Below the pieces are notes generated by a model. It was not told the origin of the DNA. It saw only the letters and a list, made by a program, of their open reading frames with translations, and searched no databases. This document shows, piece by piece, positions 43,501 through 52,456 of a stretch of DNA of 64,000 nucleotides (within the stretch, counting starts at the first letter, position 1; every line of letters begins with the position of its first letter). The translations under genes were made by a program, and so were the position numbers. Where the stretch lies: the NCBI GenBank assembly GCA_964019425.1, contig OZ025816.1, positions 186,001-250,000 on the forward strand. Direction: 5' to 3'. The stretch is from Flectonema sp. DT1601 (taxonomy: Eukaryota; Euglenozoa; Diplonemea; Diplonemida; Diplonemidae).

Positions 43501-43711
43501 CAGCAGTTCTGAATCCGAGTGATCCCCAGAAAGTTCCAGTCCCAGTGTTGGTGACCGTGAATCGAATCGCATCATTGCCTGACTCAGTACCGAATTCATA
43601 AGAAACAGTGAGTGCTGCATTGTTAGTAGTGACAGCAGTCATTGGACCGCAAGGAGCGAATTGTGCTGCCACTTGAGTAGCTGCTAGCAGAGTGCAGAAA
43701 AGTTTGAGCAT
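37517..43711 (-). CDS. D4: surface protein with ten tandem DOMON-like domains
   Basis: 2064 residues. Signal peptide MLKLFCTLLAATQVAAQ; nine nearly identical DOMON-like domains and a divergent tenth (FVACGPVTVLETENAAVSVS). They are separated by short AVPTLVPTAAPTAAPSG or GTPGVPPTIVPT linkers, so the ectodomain is a string of beads. Every domain has paired cysteines (SCGPM ... AACPTT), FWGSLGF, GNM and NHG. One membrane helix (WWLIVIIAVGTLLLLGGIVA), KRRKAQD and a tail with LDAFMDVCEEAELSGYG end the protein. Domain identity suggests recent duplication or gene conversion, and the domains are closest to those of the next gene, D5. Inferred role: surface haem array or adhesin; expected to be extracellular. 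Confidence 0.94.
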   Translation of the reverse strand: MLKLFCTLLAATQVAAQFAPCGPMTAVTTNNAALTVSYEFGTESGNDAIRFTVTNTGTGTFWGSLGFRTAGVSGNMLGIYPIGWESTGTAVQDMQLINAIPTGAPPLEANPTRDVTTESFMNAGGTVSTTFWRLLNTGDAVNDLILSATALVVVTATGNGDLSTMMNHGTTGRTSVDVTLAACPTTAVPTLVPTAAPTAAPSGFVSCGPMTAVTTNNAALTVSYEFGTESGNDAIRFTVTNTGTGTFWGSLGFRTAGVSGNMLGIYPIGWESTGTAVQDMQLINAIPTGAPPLEANPTRDVTTESFMNAGGTVSTTFWRLLNTGDAVNDLTLSATALVVVTATGNGDLSTMMNHGTTGRTSVDVTLAACPTTAVPTLVPTAAPTAAPSGFVSCGPMTAVTTNNAALTVSYEFGTESGNDAIRFTVTNTGTGTFWGSLGFRTAGVSGNMMGIYPIGWESTGTAVQDMQLINAIPTGAPPLEANPTRDVTTESFMNAGGTVSTTFWRLLNTGDAVNDLTLSATALVVVTATGNGDLSTMMNHGTTGRTSVDVTLAACPTTAVPTLVPTAAPTAAPSGFVSCGPMTAVTTNNAALTVSYEFGTESGNDAIRFTVTNTGTGTFWGSLGFRAAGVSGNMLGIYPIGWESTGTAVQDMQLINAIPTGAPPLEANPTRDVTTESFMNAGGTVSTTFWRLLNTGDAVNDLTLSATALVVVTATGNGDLSTMMNHGTTGRTSVDVTLAACPTTAVPTAVPTLVPTLVPTLVPTAAPTAAPAGFVSCGPMTAVTTNNAALTVSYEFGTESGNDAIRFTVTNTGTGTFWGSLGFRTAGVSGNMMGIYPIGWESTGTAVQDMQLINAIPTGAPPLEANPTRDVTTESFMNAGGTVSTTFWRLLNTGDAVNDLTLSATALVVVTATGNGDLSTMMNHGTTGRTSVDVTLAACPTTAVPTAVPTLVPTVVPTAAPTAAPSGFVSCGPMTAVTTNNAALTVSYEFGTESGNDAIRFTVTNTGTGTFWGSLGFRTAGVSGNMMGIYPIGWESTGTAVQDMQLINAIPTGAPPLEANPTRDVTTESFMNAGGTVSTTFWRLLNTGDAVNDLTLSATALVVVTATGNGDLSTMMNHGTTGRTSVDVTLAACPTTAVPTVVPTAVPTGTPGVPPTIVPTLVPTGVPTAAPAGFVSCGPMTAVTTNNAALTVSYEFGTESGNDAIRFTVTNTGTGTFWGSLGFRTAGVSGNMMGIYPIGWESTGTAVQDMQLINAIPTGAPPLEANPTRDVTTESFMNAGGTVSTTFWRLLNTGDAVNDLTLSATALVVVTATGNGDLSTMMNHGTTGRTSVDVTLAACPTTAVPTVVPTAVPTGTPGVPPTIVPTLVPTGIPTAVPAGFVSCGPMTAVATNNAALTVSYEFGTESGNDAIRFTVTNTGKGTFWGSLGFRTAGVSGNMMGIYPIGWESTGTAVQDMQLINAIPTGAPPLEANPTRDVTTESFMNAGGTVSTTFWRLLNTGDAVNDLTLSATALVVVTATGNGDLSTMMNHGTTGRTSVDVTLAACPTTAVPTVVPTAVPTGTPGVPPTIVPTLVPTGVPTAAPSGFVSCGPMTAVTTNNAALTVSYEFGTESGNDAIRFTVTNTGTGTFWGSLGFRAAGVSGNMMGIYPIGWESTGTAVQDMQLINAIPTGAPPLEANPTRDVTTESFMNAGGTVSTTFWRLLNTGDAVNDLTLSATALVVVTATGNGDLSTMMNHGTTGRTSVDVTLAACPTTAVPTVVPTTIVPTAVPTVVLTAVPTVVPTGTPGNQTTLAPVVGFVACGPVTVLETENAAVSVSYEFGTESSKEAIRFTISNSGTGTYWGALGIRASGVSGNMSDIFPVGWDSTGSEVQDMEVINGIPSDSPSLELDPTREVKTEKFISSGGVVNITFWRYLDTSDTTDDMVIAAGDIEIVTATGNGNVTAMDNHGPSGRASASVKLVACMTTAVPTQVPSTNIPSTPSPQNGAGEGSDSSDSFPWWLIVIIAVGTLLLLGGIVACVLKRRKAQDTVTLDAFMDVCEEAELSGYGASSTQYSQPTGTVVHT
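38455..43655 (-). repeat. Nine near-identical DOMON modules in D4
   Basis: Modules recur every 558, 582, 594 or 618 bases; the difference lies in linker length (multiples of 12). Nucleotide identity between modules is very high, including silent positions. Confidence 0.9.
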
Positions 43712-45942
43712 GATGAAAGAATTCTGTTGATAAAATTATGTGAATAAAACTAATAATAACATTTGATAGTAATCATTGACAGACCTTTAACACACGTAAC
43801 CTGTATACTAAAAGTAAGATAAACAAATGTGAATCAAACCAAAAAGAAGCGGGTCCTATTTCAAAATAATGATATCATCATCAGTTACAATGAAGTAGAA
43901 AAAAAGATTCTTGTAGAAATCATTGACGAAGCAGAATGACGTCTTAAATCTAATTAGGTCAGGTTTAAAAATTTAATTAATATTCCCAGGGGGGGTTTCG
44001 TTAAACCACACAGTGTGGTAAAAGACATTTGAAAATAGTATACGAAACGAATGTAAGAAAACAAAATAATAAAAACGCAAAAAAAAAGAAATGTCATAAT
44101 AGTAGTATTAGTGTCAACAAAAACATGAAGTCAGAATTATTACGTAATTGTAATAGTATGAAATTTATTTTAGGTTTTTTTTTTGTTAGTTAGTTACCAT
44201 GTCCATCAGACCACCGAGTATCTGTTAGGTAGACACTCAAAGTGTACCAGGCGGCTCTTCTAATCATTTTTGTCGGATAGTTAAATCCAACAAAAGAGCT
44301 ACTTTTAGAATTTTTTTGATTTTTTATGAAAAAATAGTAAATTAAAAAAAAAATTAATCATCAACTAACTAAAGCAAATGACCTCACCAACTGATAAGTT
44401 TTTTTGTATCACAACAAAAAAAAAAAAAAAAAAAAAACTTTCTTGTAAAAACGGAATATAAGGAAATTGACTAAAAAAAGAAGGCTGCAAATACAAAACA
44501 TAACAAAAAATCACACTTTGAAGCCGATCATCACTACAAACATAAACGGTTTCGTGCACAAACAAAAAATCACAGTGTTATATCATTATTTTCTGTATAG
44601 TTGAAGTTAAAGCCAATTCTTTTTAGACAAAAAAAAAAAAAAAAAAAAAAAAAAACACGCGAGTCATGGGTAGCCTATTCAAAAAACAGATATGAAAAAT
44701 ACATCAGGAATTCTCCCAAATGTAAATAGAAAAGACTGATCATTCTATAAAACAGCTAGCGAGAAACCAAAAAGAAGTGTTTGGAACGCGATAATGATAA
44801 GAAATAACTCCGGTGAGAAGCATACCACATGAGATGTTGATTAGTGGAGCTCTATTTCAATGTATTTTTTATTATGATTACCGACAGAGTAAGGGCTAAA
44901 CACGTTCTACTGAACCAAAACTAAAAACAAACAAATTTAACTGAGATAATTCTGTTGAAAAAAGGGACAACCTCTAATTCCGCACAAAGTTTATTAGGAG
45001 TTTTCCCAAAAAAAAAAAAAAAAAAAAAAAAAAGCAGATTTTTAAATTTTTCATAATAATTTGTTCTCTCGGGGCACATTGAAGTTCCGAGGAAGAGTTT
45101 TAAAAAAAAAAAAAAACCATCTTTTCAAGATCAAGGCATTCATTCGTGGTTGATTATGATGCGCTATTCGATCTCGAAAAAAAAATTTTCGAAAAAAAAA
45201 AAGGTTGGCAAACAACAACACATTACAATTTCTCTCTTCTTAATTGAATGAGCAAAATCAATACATATTTCTGATAATCCAAAAATATAAATATATTTTC
45301 AAAAGTCTACTTTTTTTTTTTTTTTTTTTTAAAAAAAAAGGATAACAAACGAAGGACAAAAAAAACAAGTATTTTATTTGTACACACGAACCGAAAAAAG
45401 TCGGTTAACAAAAAGCAGCTAATAATAAATAAAAAAAACGCCTACGTTTAGTAAAGATGTAATAAAGAAAAAACACATATTCCGAATAACCTCATATGAG
45501 GAAAAGGTAACATTGGAAATGCAAATTAGAAACTAAGAGGGAGAATCATAAAAGCAGTCATCATGTGGTTATTCTTACTGATCTCACAGAAGATAATTAT
45601 TGATATCTTAAACACCCTTCCAGGATGTTATTTTATTCTGTTGCCCATCAGGTAGAAACCAGACAGTTTGATAATGCGGTGATGACAAAAGGAATCACCT
45701 GCTGAACCGCAAAACACCAAAAGAAAATTTTCACTCTAGACAATAGCAAGCTATACAACAGAAATAATAAAAAAATAAAATAAACCACCACTTGTGATTC
45801 CCATATAGAACGCTTCGTTTGGGAGGAAAGTTTTGTATCAGAAATAAAATACAGAATGTATGGTAATACAAGAATAGCATTGATTCTAATAAAATATTTT
45901 GTTTCAATTCTGTGAAATAATAAAATAAAAAAGCAGCGCTCG
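43712..45942. other. 2.2-kb spacer between D4 and D5
   Basis: AT-rich with long A-runs (44630-44654 and 45009-45032). It contains inverted repeat arm B. No gene seen. Confidence 0.45.
44550..44624 (-). repeat. Inverted repeat arm B near D4
   Basis: Reverse complement of 36761-36836, about 840 bases upstream of the D4 start. Together the arms enclose the whole D4 gene. Confidence 0.75.
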
Positions 45943-48900
45943 CTACAGGTTAGCCAACTCAGTCGTATTATCGAAATCTTCGAACTTCCTTCCCTCAGAT
46001 TCTCCGACCATATCAAAAAATGCATTGAGGGGAAGCTCTTCATCTTCTTTTTTCTTCTTCCAAGCACAGTACGAAATCAAACCAATAAGAAGACCTAATA
46101 CAACAACACCGATAATGACCCACAGCCACCAAAATTTTGAAACAAAACCGCTATCATCTGACGAAGCAGCATTACCGACAGGCACACTAGTTGGGGTACT
46201 CGTCGGGGGAACTATCGTGTCAGGGGATGGAGTGGTAGGAGGAGAGACTGTCGGAGTTGCTGTAGCATTTGGAGCATCCGTTGGCACAGCAGTTGCCTGA
46301 CAATCAGAAATAGTAATATTAACTGACCCTCTCATTTGAGGCGTATGCATCATCATCGCAGCAGAAGTCCCATTTCCTGAAGCATATGCGATGTTTATCG
46401 ATCTACCCTTTACAATATCAATATCGTTAATAGAATCACCAGTAGACAAGTACCTCCAAAACGTAACCTGTTTGTGAAGTTTATTATAAACGCAGTTAAA
46501 AAAAAACAGTCATCAACAAACTAAAATAAAACAACCAACGCATACGTTAACAGTACCAGCACCTGAACTGTAACTATCAGTTTTTACGTCTCTAGTTGGA
46601 TTTACTTCTAATGGAGGAGAAGAAGTCGGAATTCCATTAATAAGCATCATGTCATGCGCCACAGATGTTTCCGAATCCCAAATGATTGGGTATAAATTGC
46701 TCATAGTTCCTACTGTTCCAACAGTTCTGAATGCTAACGCTCCCCAAAATGTACCTTGTCCTACATTAACTATCGTAAACTGAATAGCATCAGCATTATT
46801 AACAATTCCAAGAAGGAATTTAATAGATAAAAAGTCAGGTGTACTTATTGTTTCTTGCATACCACAAGGAACAAACGTGTTTGGTGGAACTGCAGGTACA
46901 GCAGTTGGAGTCTCAGTTGGCTGAACTCCCGGCCTCAAAGTTGGAACCATCGTTGGAGGAACACCAGGAGTACCCGTAGGAACTGCTGTCGTTGGACAAG
47001 CAGCCAACGTCACATCAACAGAAGTCCTACCCGTCGTCCCGTGGTTCATCATAGTTGAAAGGTCTCCATTCCCAGTTGCAGTAACAACAACCAAAGCAGT
47101 AGCTGACAGTGTCAAGTCGTTAACCGCATCCCCAGTATTAAGCAACCTCCAGAAAGTGGTGCTCACAGTCCCACCCGAGCTCATAAAAGATTCAGTGGTC
47201 ACATCTCTGGTGGGGTTAGCTTCAAGTGGTGGTGCTCCAGTTGGGATAGCATTAATCAATTGCATGTCTTGAACTGCAGTTCCCGTTGATTCCCATCCGA
47301 TTGGATAGATGCCCAACATGTTACCACTCACACCAGCAGCTCTGAATCCGAGTGATCCCCAGAAAGTTCCAGTCCCAGTGTTGTTGACGGTGAATCGAAT
47401 CGCATCATTGCCTGACTCAGTTCCGAATTCATAAGAAACAGTGAGTGCTGCATTGTTAGTAGTGACAGCAGTCATTGGACCGCAAGAAACGAAACCAGCC
47501 GGAACAGCAGTCGGTATACCTGTCGGGACTAATGTTGGTACTATCGTAGGAGGAACACCAGGAGTACCCGTCGGTACCGCAGTTGGTACCACCGTAGGAA
47601 CTGCTGTAGTTGGACAAGCAGCCAACGTCACATCAACAGAAGTCCTACCCGTCGTCCCGTGGTTCATCATAGTTGAAAGGTCTCCATTCCCAGTCGCAGT
47701 AACAACAACCAAAGCAGTAGCTGACAGTGTCAAGTCGTTAACCGCATCTCCAGTATTAAGCAGCCTCCAGAAAGTGGTGCTCACAGTCCCACCTGCGTTC
47801 ATAAAAGATTCAGTGGTGACATCTCTGGTGGGGTTAGCTTCAAGTGGTGGTGCTCCAGTTGGGATAGCATTAATCAATTGCATGTCTTGAATTGCAGTTC
47901 CCGTTGAATCCCATCCGATTGGATAGATGCCCAACATGTTACCACTCACTCCAACATTTCTGAATCCAAGTGCTCCCCAGAAAGTTCCAGTCCCAGTGTT
48001 GGTGACCTTGAATCGAATCGCATCATTGCCTGACTCAGTTCCGAATTCATAAGAAACAGTGAGTGCTGCATTGTTAGTAGTGACAGCAGTCATTGGACCG
48101 CAAGAAACGAAACCACTCGGAGCAGCAGTCGGTGCAGCTGTAGGGACTACAGTTGGAACAAACGTCGGTACTAGCGTCGGTACCGCAGTAGGAACTGCTG
48201 TCGTTGGACAAGCAGCCAACGTCACATCAACAGAAGTCCTACCCGTCGTCCCGTGGTTCATCATAGTTGAAAGGTCTCCATTCCCAGTTGCAGTAACAAC
48301 AACCAAAGCAGTAGCTGACAGTGTCAAGTCGTTAACCGCATCTCCAGTATTAAGCAACCTCCAGAAAGTGGTGCTCACAGTCCCACCTGCGTTCATAAAA
48401 GATTCAGTGGTGACATCTCTGGTGGGGTTAGCTTCAAGTGGTGGTGCTCCAGTTGGGATAGCATTAATCAATTGCATGTCTTGAACTGCAGTTCCCGTTG
48501 ATTCCCATCCGATTGGATAGATGCCCAACATGTTACCACTCACACCAGCAGCTCTGAATCCGAGTGATCCCCAGAAAGTTCCAGTCCCAGTGTTGGTGAC
48601 CTTGAATCGAATCGCATCATTGCCTGACTCAGTTCCGAATTCATAAGAAACAGTGAGTGCTGCATTGTTAGTAGTGACAGCAGTCATTGGACCGCAAGAA
48701 ACGAAACCACTCGGAGCAGCAGTCGGTGCAGCTGTAGGGACTAAAGTTGGTACAGCAGTTGGAACTAGCGTCGGTACCGCAGTAGGAACTGCTGTCGTTG
48801 GACAAGCAGCCAACGTCACATCAACAGAAGTCCTACCCGTCGTCCCGTGGTTCATCATAGTTGAAAGGTCTCCATTCCCAGTCGCAGTAACAACAACCAA

Positions 48901-51666
48901 AGCAGTAGCTGACAGTGTCAAGTCGTTAACCGCATCTCCAGTATTAAGCAACCTCCAGAAAGTGGTGCTCACAGTCCCACCTGCGTTCATAAAAGATTCA
49001 GTGGTGACATCTCTGGTGGGGTTAGCTTCAAGTGGTGGTGCTCCAGTTGGGATAGCATTAATCAATTGCATGTCTTGAACTGCAGTTCCCGTTGATTCCC
49101 ATCCGATTGGATAGATGCCCAACATGTTACCACTCACTCCAACATTTCTGAATCCGAGTGATCCCCAGAATGTTCCAGTCCCAGTGTTGGTGACGGTGAA
49201 TCGAATCGCATCATTGCCTGACTCAGTTCCGAATTCATAAGAAACAGTGAGTGCTGCATTGTTTGTAGTGACAGCAGTCATTGGACCGCAAGAAACGAAA
49301 CCACTCGGAGCAGCAGTCGGTGCAGCTGTAGGGACTAAAGTTGGTACTAACGTCGGTACAGCAGTTGGAACTAGCGTCGGTACCGCAGTAGGAACTGCTG
49401 TCGTTGGACAAGCAGCCAACGTCACATCAACAGAAGTCCTTCCCGTCGTCCCGTGGTTCATCATAGTTGAAAGGTCTCCATTCCCAGTTGCAGTAACAAC
49501 AACCAAAGCAGTAGCTGACAGCGTCAAGTCGTTAACCGCATCTCCAGTATTAAGCAACCTCCAGAAAGTGGTGCTCACAGTCCCACCTGCGTTCATAAAA
49601 GACTCAGTGGTGACATCTCTGGTGGGGTTAGCTTCAAGTGGTGGTGCTCCAGTTGGGATAGCATTAATCAATTGCATGTCTTGAACTGCAGTTCCTGTTG
49701 ACTCCCATCCGATTGGATAGATGCCCAACATGTTACCACTCACACCAGCAGCTCTGAATCCGAGTGATCCCCAGAATGTTCCAGTCCCAGTGTTGGTGAC
49801 GGTGAATCGAATCGCATCATTGCCTGACTCAGTACCGAATTCATAAGAAACAGTGAGTGCTGCATTGTTAGTGGTCACAGCAGTCATTGGACCGCAGGAA
49901 ACGAAACCACTCGGAGCAGCAGTCGGTGCAGCTGTAGGGACTAAAGTTGGAACTGCTGTCGTTGGACAAGCAGCCAACGTCACATCAACAGAAGTCCTAC
50001 CCGTCGTCCCGTGGTTCATCATAGTTGAAAGGTCTCCATTCCCAGTCGCAGTAACAACAACCAAAGCAGTAGCTGACAGCGTCAAGTCGTTAACCGCATC
50101 TCCAGTATTAAGCAACCTCCAGAAAGTGGTGCTCACAGTCCCACCTGCGTTCGTAAAAGACTCAGTGGTGACATCTCTGGTGGGGTTAGCTTCAAGTGGT
50201 GGTGCTCCAGTTGGGATAGCATTAATCAATTGCATGTCTTGAACTGCAGTTCCTGTTGATTCCCATCCGATTGGATAGATGCCCAACATGTTACCACTCA
50301 CTCCAACATTTCTGAATCCAAGTGCTCCCCAGAATGTTCCCGTTCCAGTGTTGGTGACGGTGAATCGAATCGCATCATTGCCTGACTCAGTACCGAATTC
50401 ATAAGAAACAGTGAGTGCTGCATTGTTGGTGGTCACAGCAGTCATTGGACCGCAGGAAACGAAACCACTCGGAGCAGCAGTCGGTGCAGCTGTAGGGACT
50501 AAAGTTGGAACTAACGTCGGTACTAGCGTCGGTACCGCAGTAGGAACTGCTGTCGTTGGACAAGCAGCCAACGTCACATCAACAGAAGTCCTACCCGTCG
50601 TCCCGTGGTTCATCATAGTTGAAAGGTCTCCATTCCCAGTCGCAGTAACAACAACCAAAGCAGTAGCTGACAGTGTCAAGTCGTTAACCGCATCTCCAGT
50701 ATTAAGCAGCCTCCAGAAAGTGGTGCTCACAGTCCCACCTGCGTTCATAAAAGATTCAGTGGTGACATCTCTGGTGGGGTTGGCTTCAAGTGGTGGTGCT
50801 CCAGTTGGGATAGCATTAATCAATTGCATGTCTTGAACTGCAGTTCCCGTTGATTCCCATCCGATTGGATAGATGCCCAACATGTTACCACTCACACCAG
50901 CAGTTCTGAATCCGAGTGATCCCCAGAAAGTTCCCGTCCCAGTGTTGGTGACGGTGAATCGAATCGCATCATTGCCTGACTCAGTTCCGAATTCATAAGA
51001 AACAGTGAGTGCTGCATTGTTTGTAGTGACAGCAGTCATTGGACCGCAGGAAACGAAACCACTCGGAGCAGCAGTCGGTGCAGCTGTAGGGACTAAAGTT
51101 GGAACTGCTGTCGTTGGACAAGCAGCCAACGTCACATCAACAGAAGTCCTACCCGTCGTCCCGTGGTTCATCATAGTTGAAAGGTCTCCATTCCCAGTTG
51201 CAGTAACAACAACCAAAGCAGTAGCTGACAGTATCAAGTCGTTAACCGCATCTCCAGTATTAAGCAACCTCCAGAAAGTGGTGCTCACAGTCCCACCTGC
51301 GTTCATAAAAGACTCAGTGGTGACATCTCTGGTGGGGTTGGCTTCAAGTGGTGGTGCTCCAGTTGGGATGGCATTAATCAATTGCATGTCTTGAACTGCA
51401 GTTCCCGTTGATTCCCATCCGATTGGATAGATGCCCAACATGTTACCACTCATACCAGCAGCTCTGAATCCGAGTGATCCCCAGAATGTTCCCGTTCCAG
51501 TGTTGGTGACGGTGAATCGAATCGCATCATTGCCTGACTCAGTTCCGAATTCATAAGAAACAGTGAGTGCTGCATTGTTGGTGGTCACAGCAGTCACCGG
51601 ACCACACGGTGTGAATTGTGCCGCTGCGTGAGTAACTGCCAACAGCCGGCAGAGGAACTTAATCAT
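45943..51666 (-). CDS. D5: surface protein with nine tandem DOMON-like domains, two exons
   Basis: 1881 residues after splicing. Exon 51666-46546 encodes a short signal peptide (MIKFLCRLLAVTHAAAQ, with unusual Arg and His in its core), eight near-identical DOMON-like domains and the first part of a divergent ninth (FVPCGMQETISTPDFLSIKF). A 78-base intron (donor GTATGC at 46545, acceptor CACAAACAG ending at 46468) is removed in phase 0. Exon 46467-45943 resumes with VTFWRYLSTGD, exactly where the other domains read TTFWRLLNTGD, which proves the splice by homology. The ninth domain retains GTM and MMMH. A membrane helix (WWLWVIIGVVVLGLLIGLIS), WKKKKED and a tail with LNAFFDMVGESEGR follow. Inferred function is as for D4. 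Confidence 0.93.
46990..51610 (-). repeat. Eight near-identical DOMON modules in D5, partly in two-domain units
   Basis: Modules recur every 558-618 bases. The sequence after FWG(S/A)LGF alternates RNVG and RAAG from domains 3 to 8, which points to duplication of a two-domain unit. Confidence 0.85.
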
Positions 51667-52314
51667 TGTTGAATACTAAGAGAACCCTGAAGAACAGAAA
51701 GACTGATGAAAAACAGACAAATACAAAAAAAAAAAAAAAAAACAACTACAAATACTAAAGTTTTGAGATTTTACACAAAACCACGCTGCGAAAAGAGAAT
51801 GAACATATCGATGATTGTTTTAAGGATTTAATATAAAACCAAAATACTAATTACGGAATACTTATTTTGATAAAAAGTACAGAACGAGACGTATTGAAGA
51901 TTATCTTCAATATATCGCTACTACAATGTGATTGCGAAAATCAAGTTTTAAGCAAGAGTATAATGAGTAGAAAGAGTTGTGAAGATGTTATGTGATCACA
52001 ACAACTGACATTTTTATTTTACTTTTTTTCACACGAAGTTGACTGCTAGAATGTGGTATTACAAAGATTCATGTAATTCTAAGTAAATTTCACGCTATAT
52101 TTTATAATTTTTTTTTTTATAGAAAAAAAGAAATCGGTTTTTCAGTCGTTGGTTATATATTCTTACAAAAAAAATAAAATAAATAAAATAAAATAAAATA
52201 AGGGAGTTTTTTTTTTGAGAATGTGTTCAGCAATACAACAAAAATTAAAAACATAAAGTGAATCAAAAGGATTTTTAAACAAAAAATAAGATCCATAGCC
52301 TTTTTTTTTTATTG

Positions 52315-52358
<44 letters not shown>

Positions 52359-52425
52359 GTTTTTGGAGAATAGCAATCCGTAACAAAACCAACCATAACA
52401 TAAAAAAGCAAATATCATTGATGAT

Positions 52426-52456
<31 letters not shown>

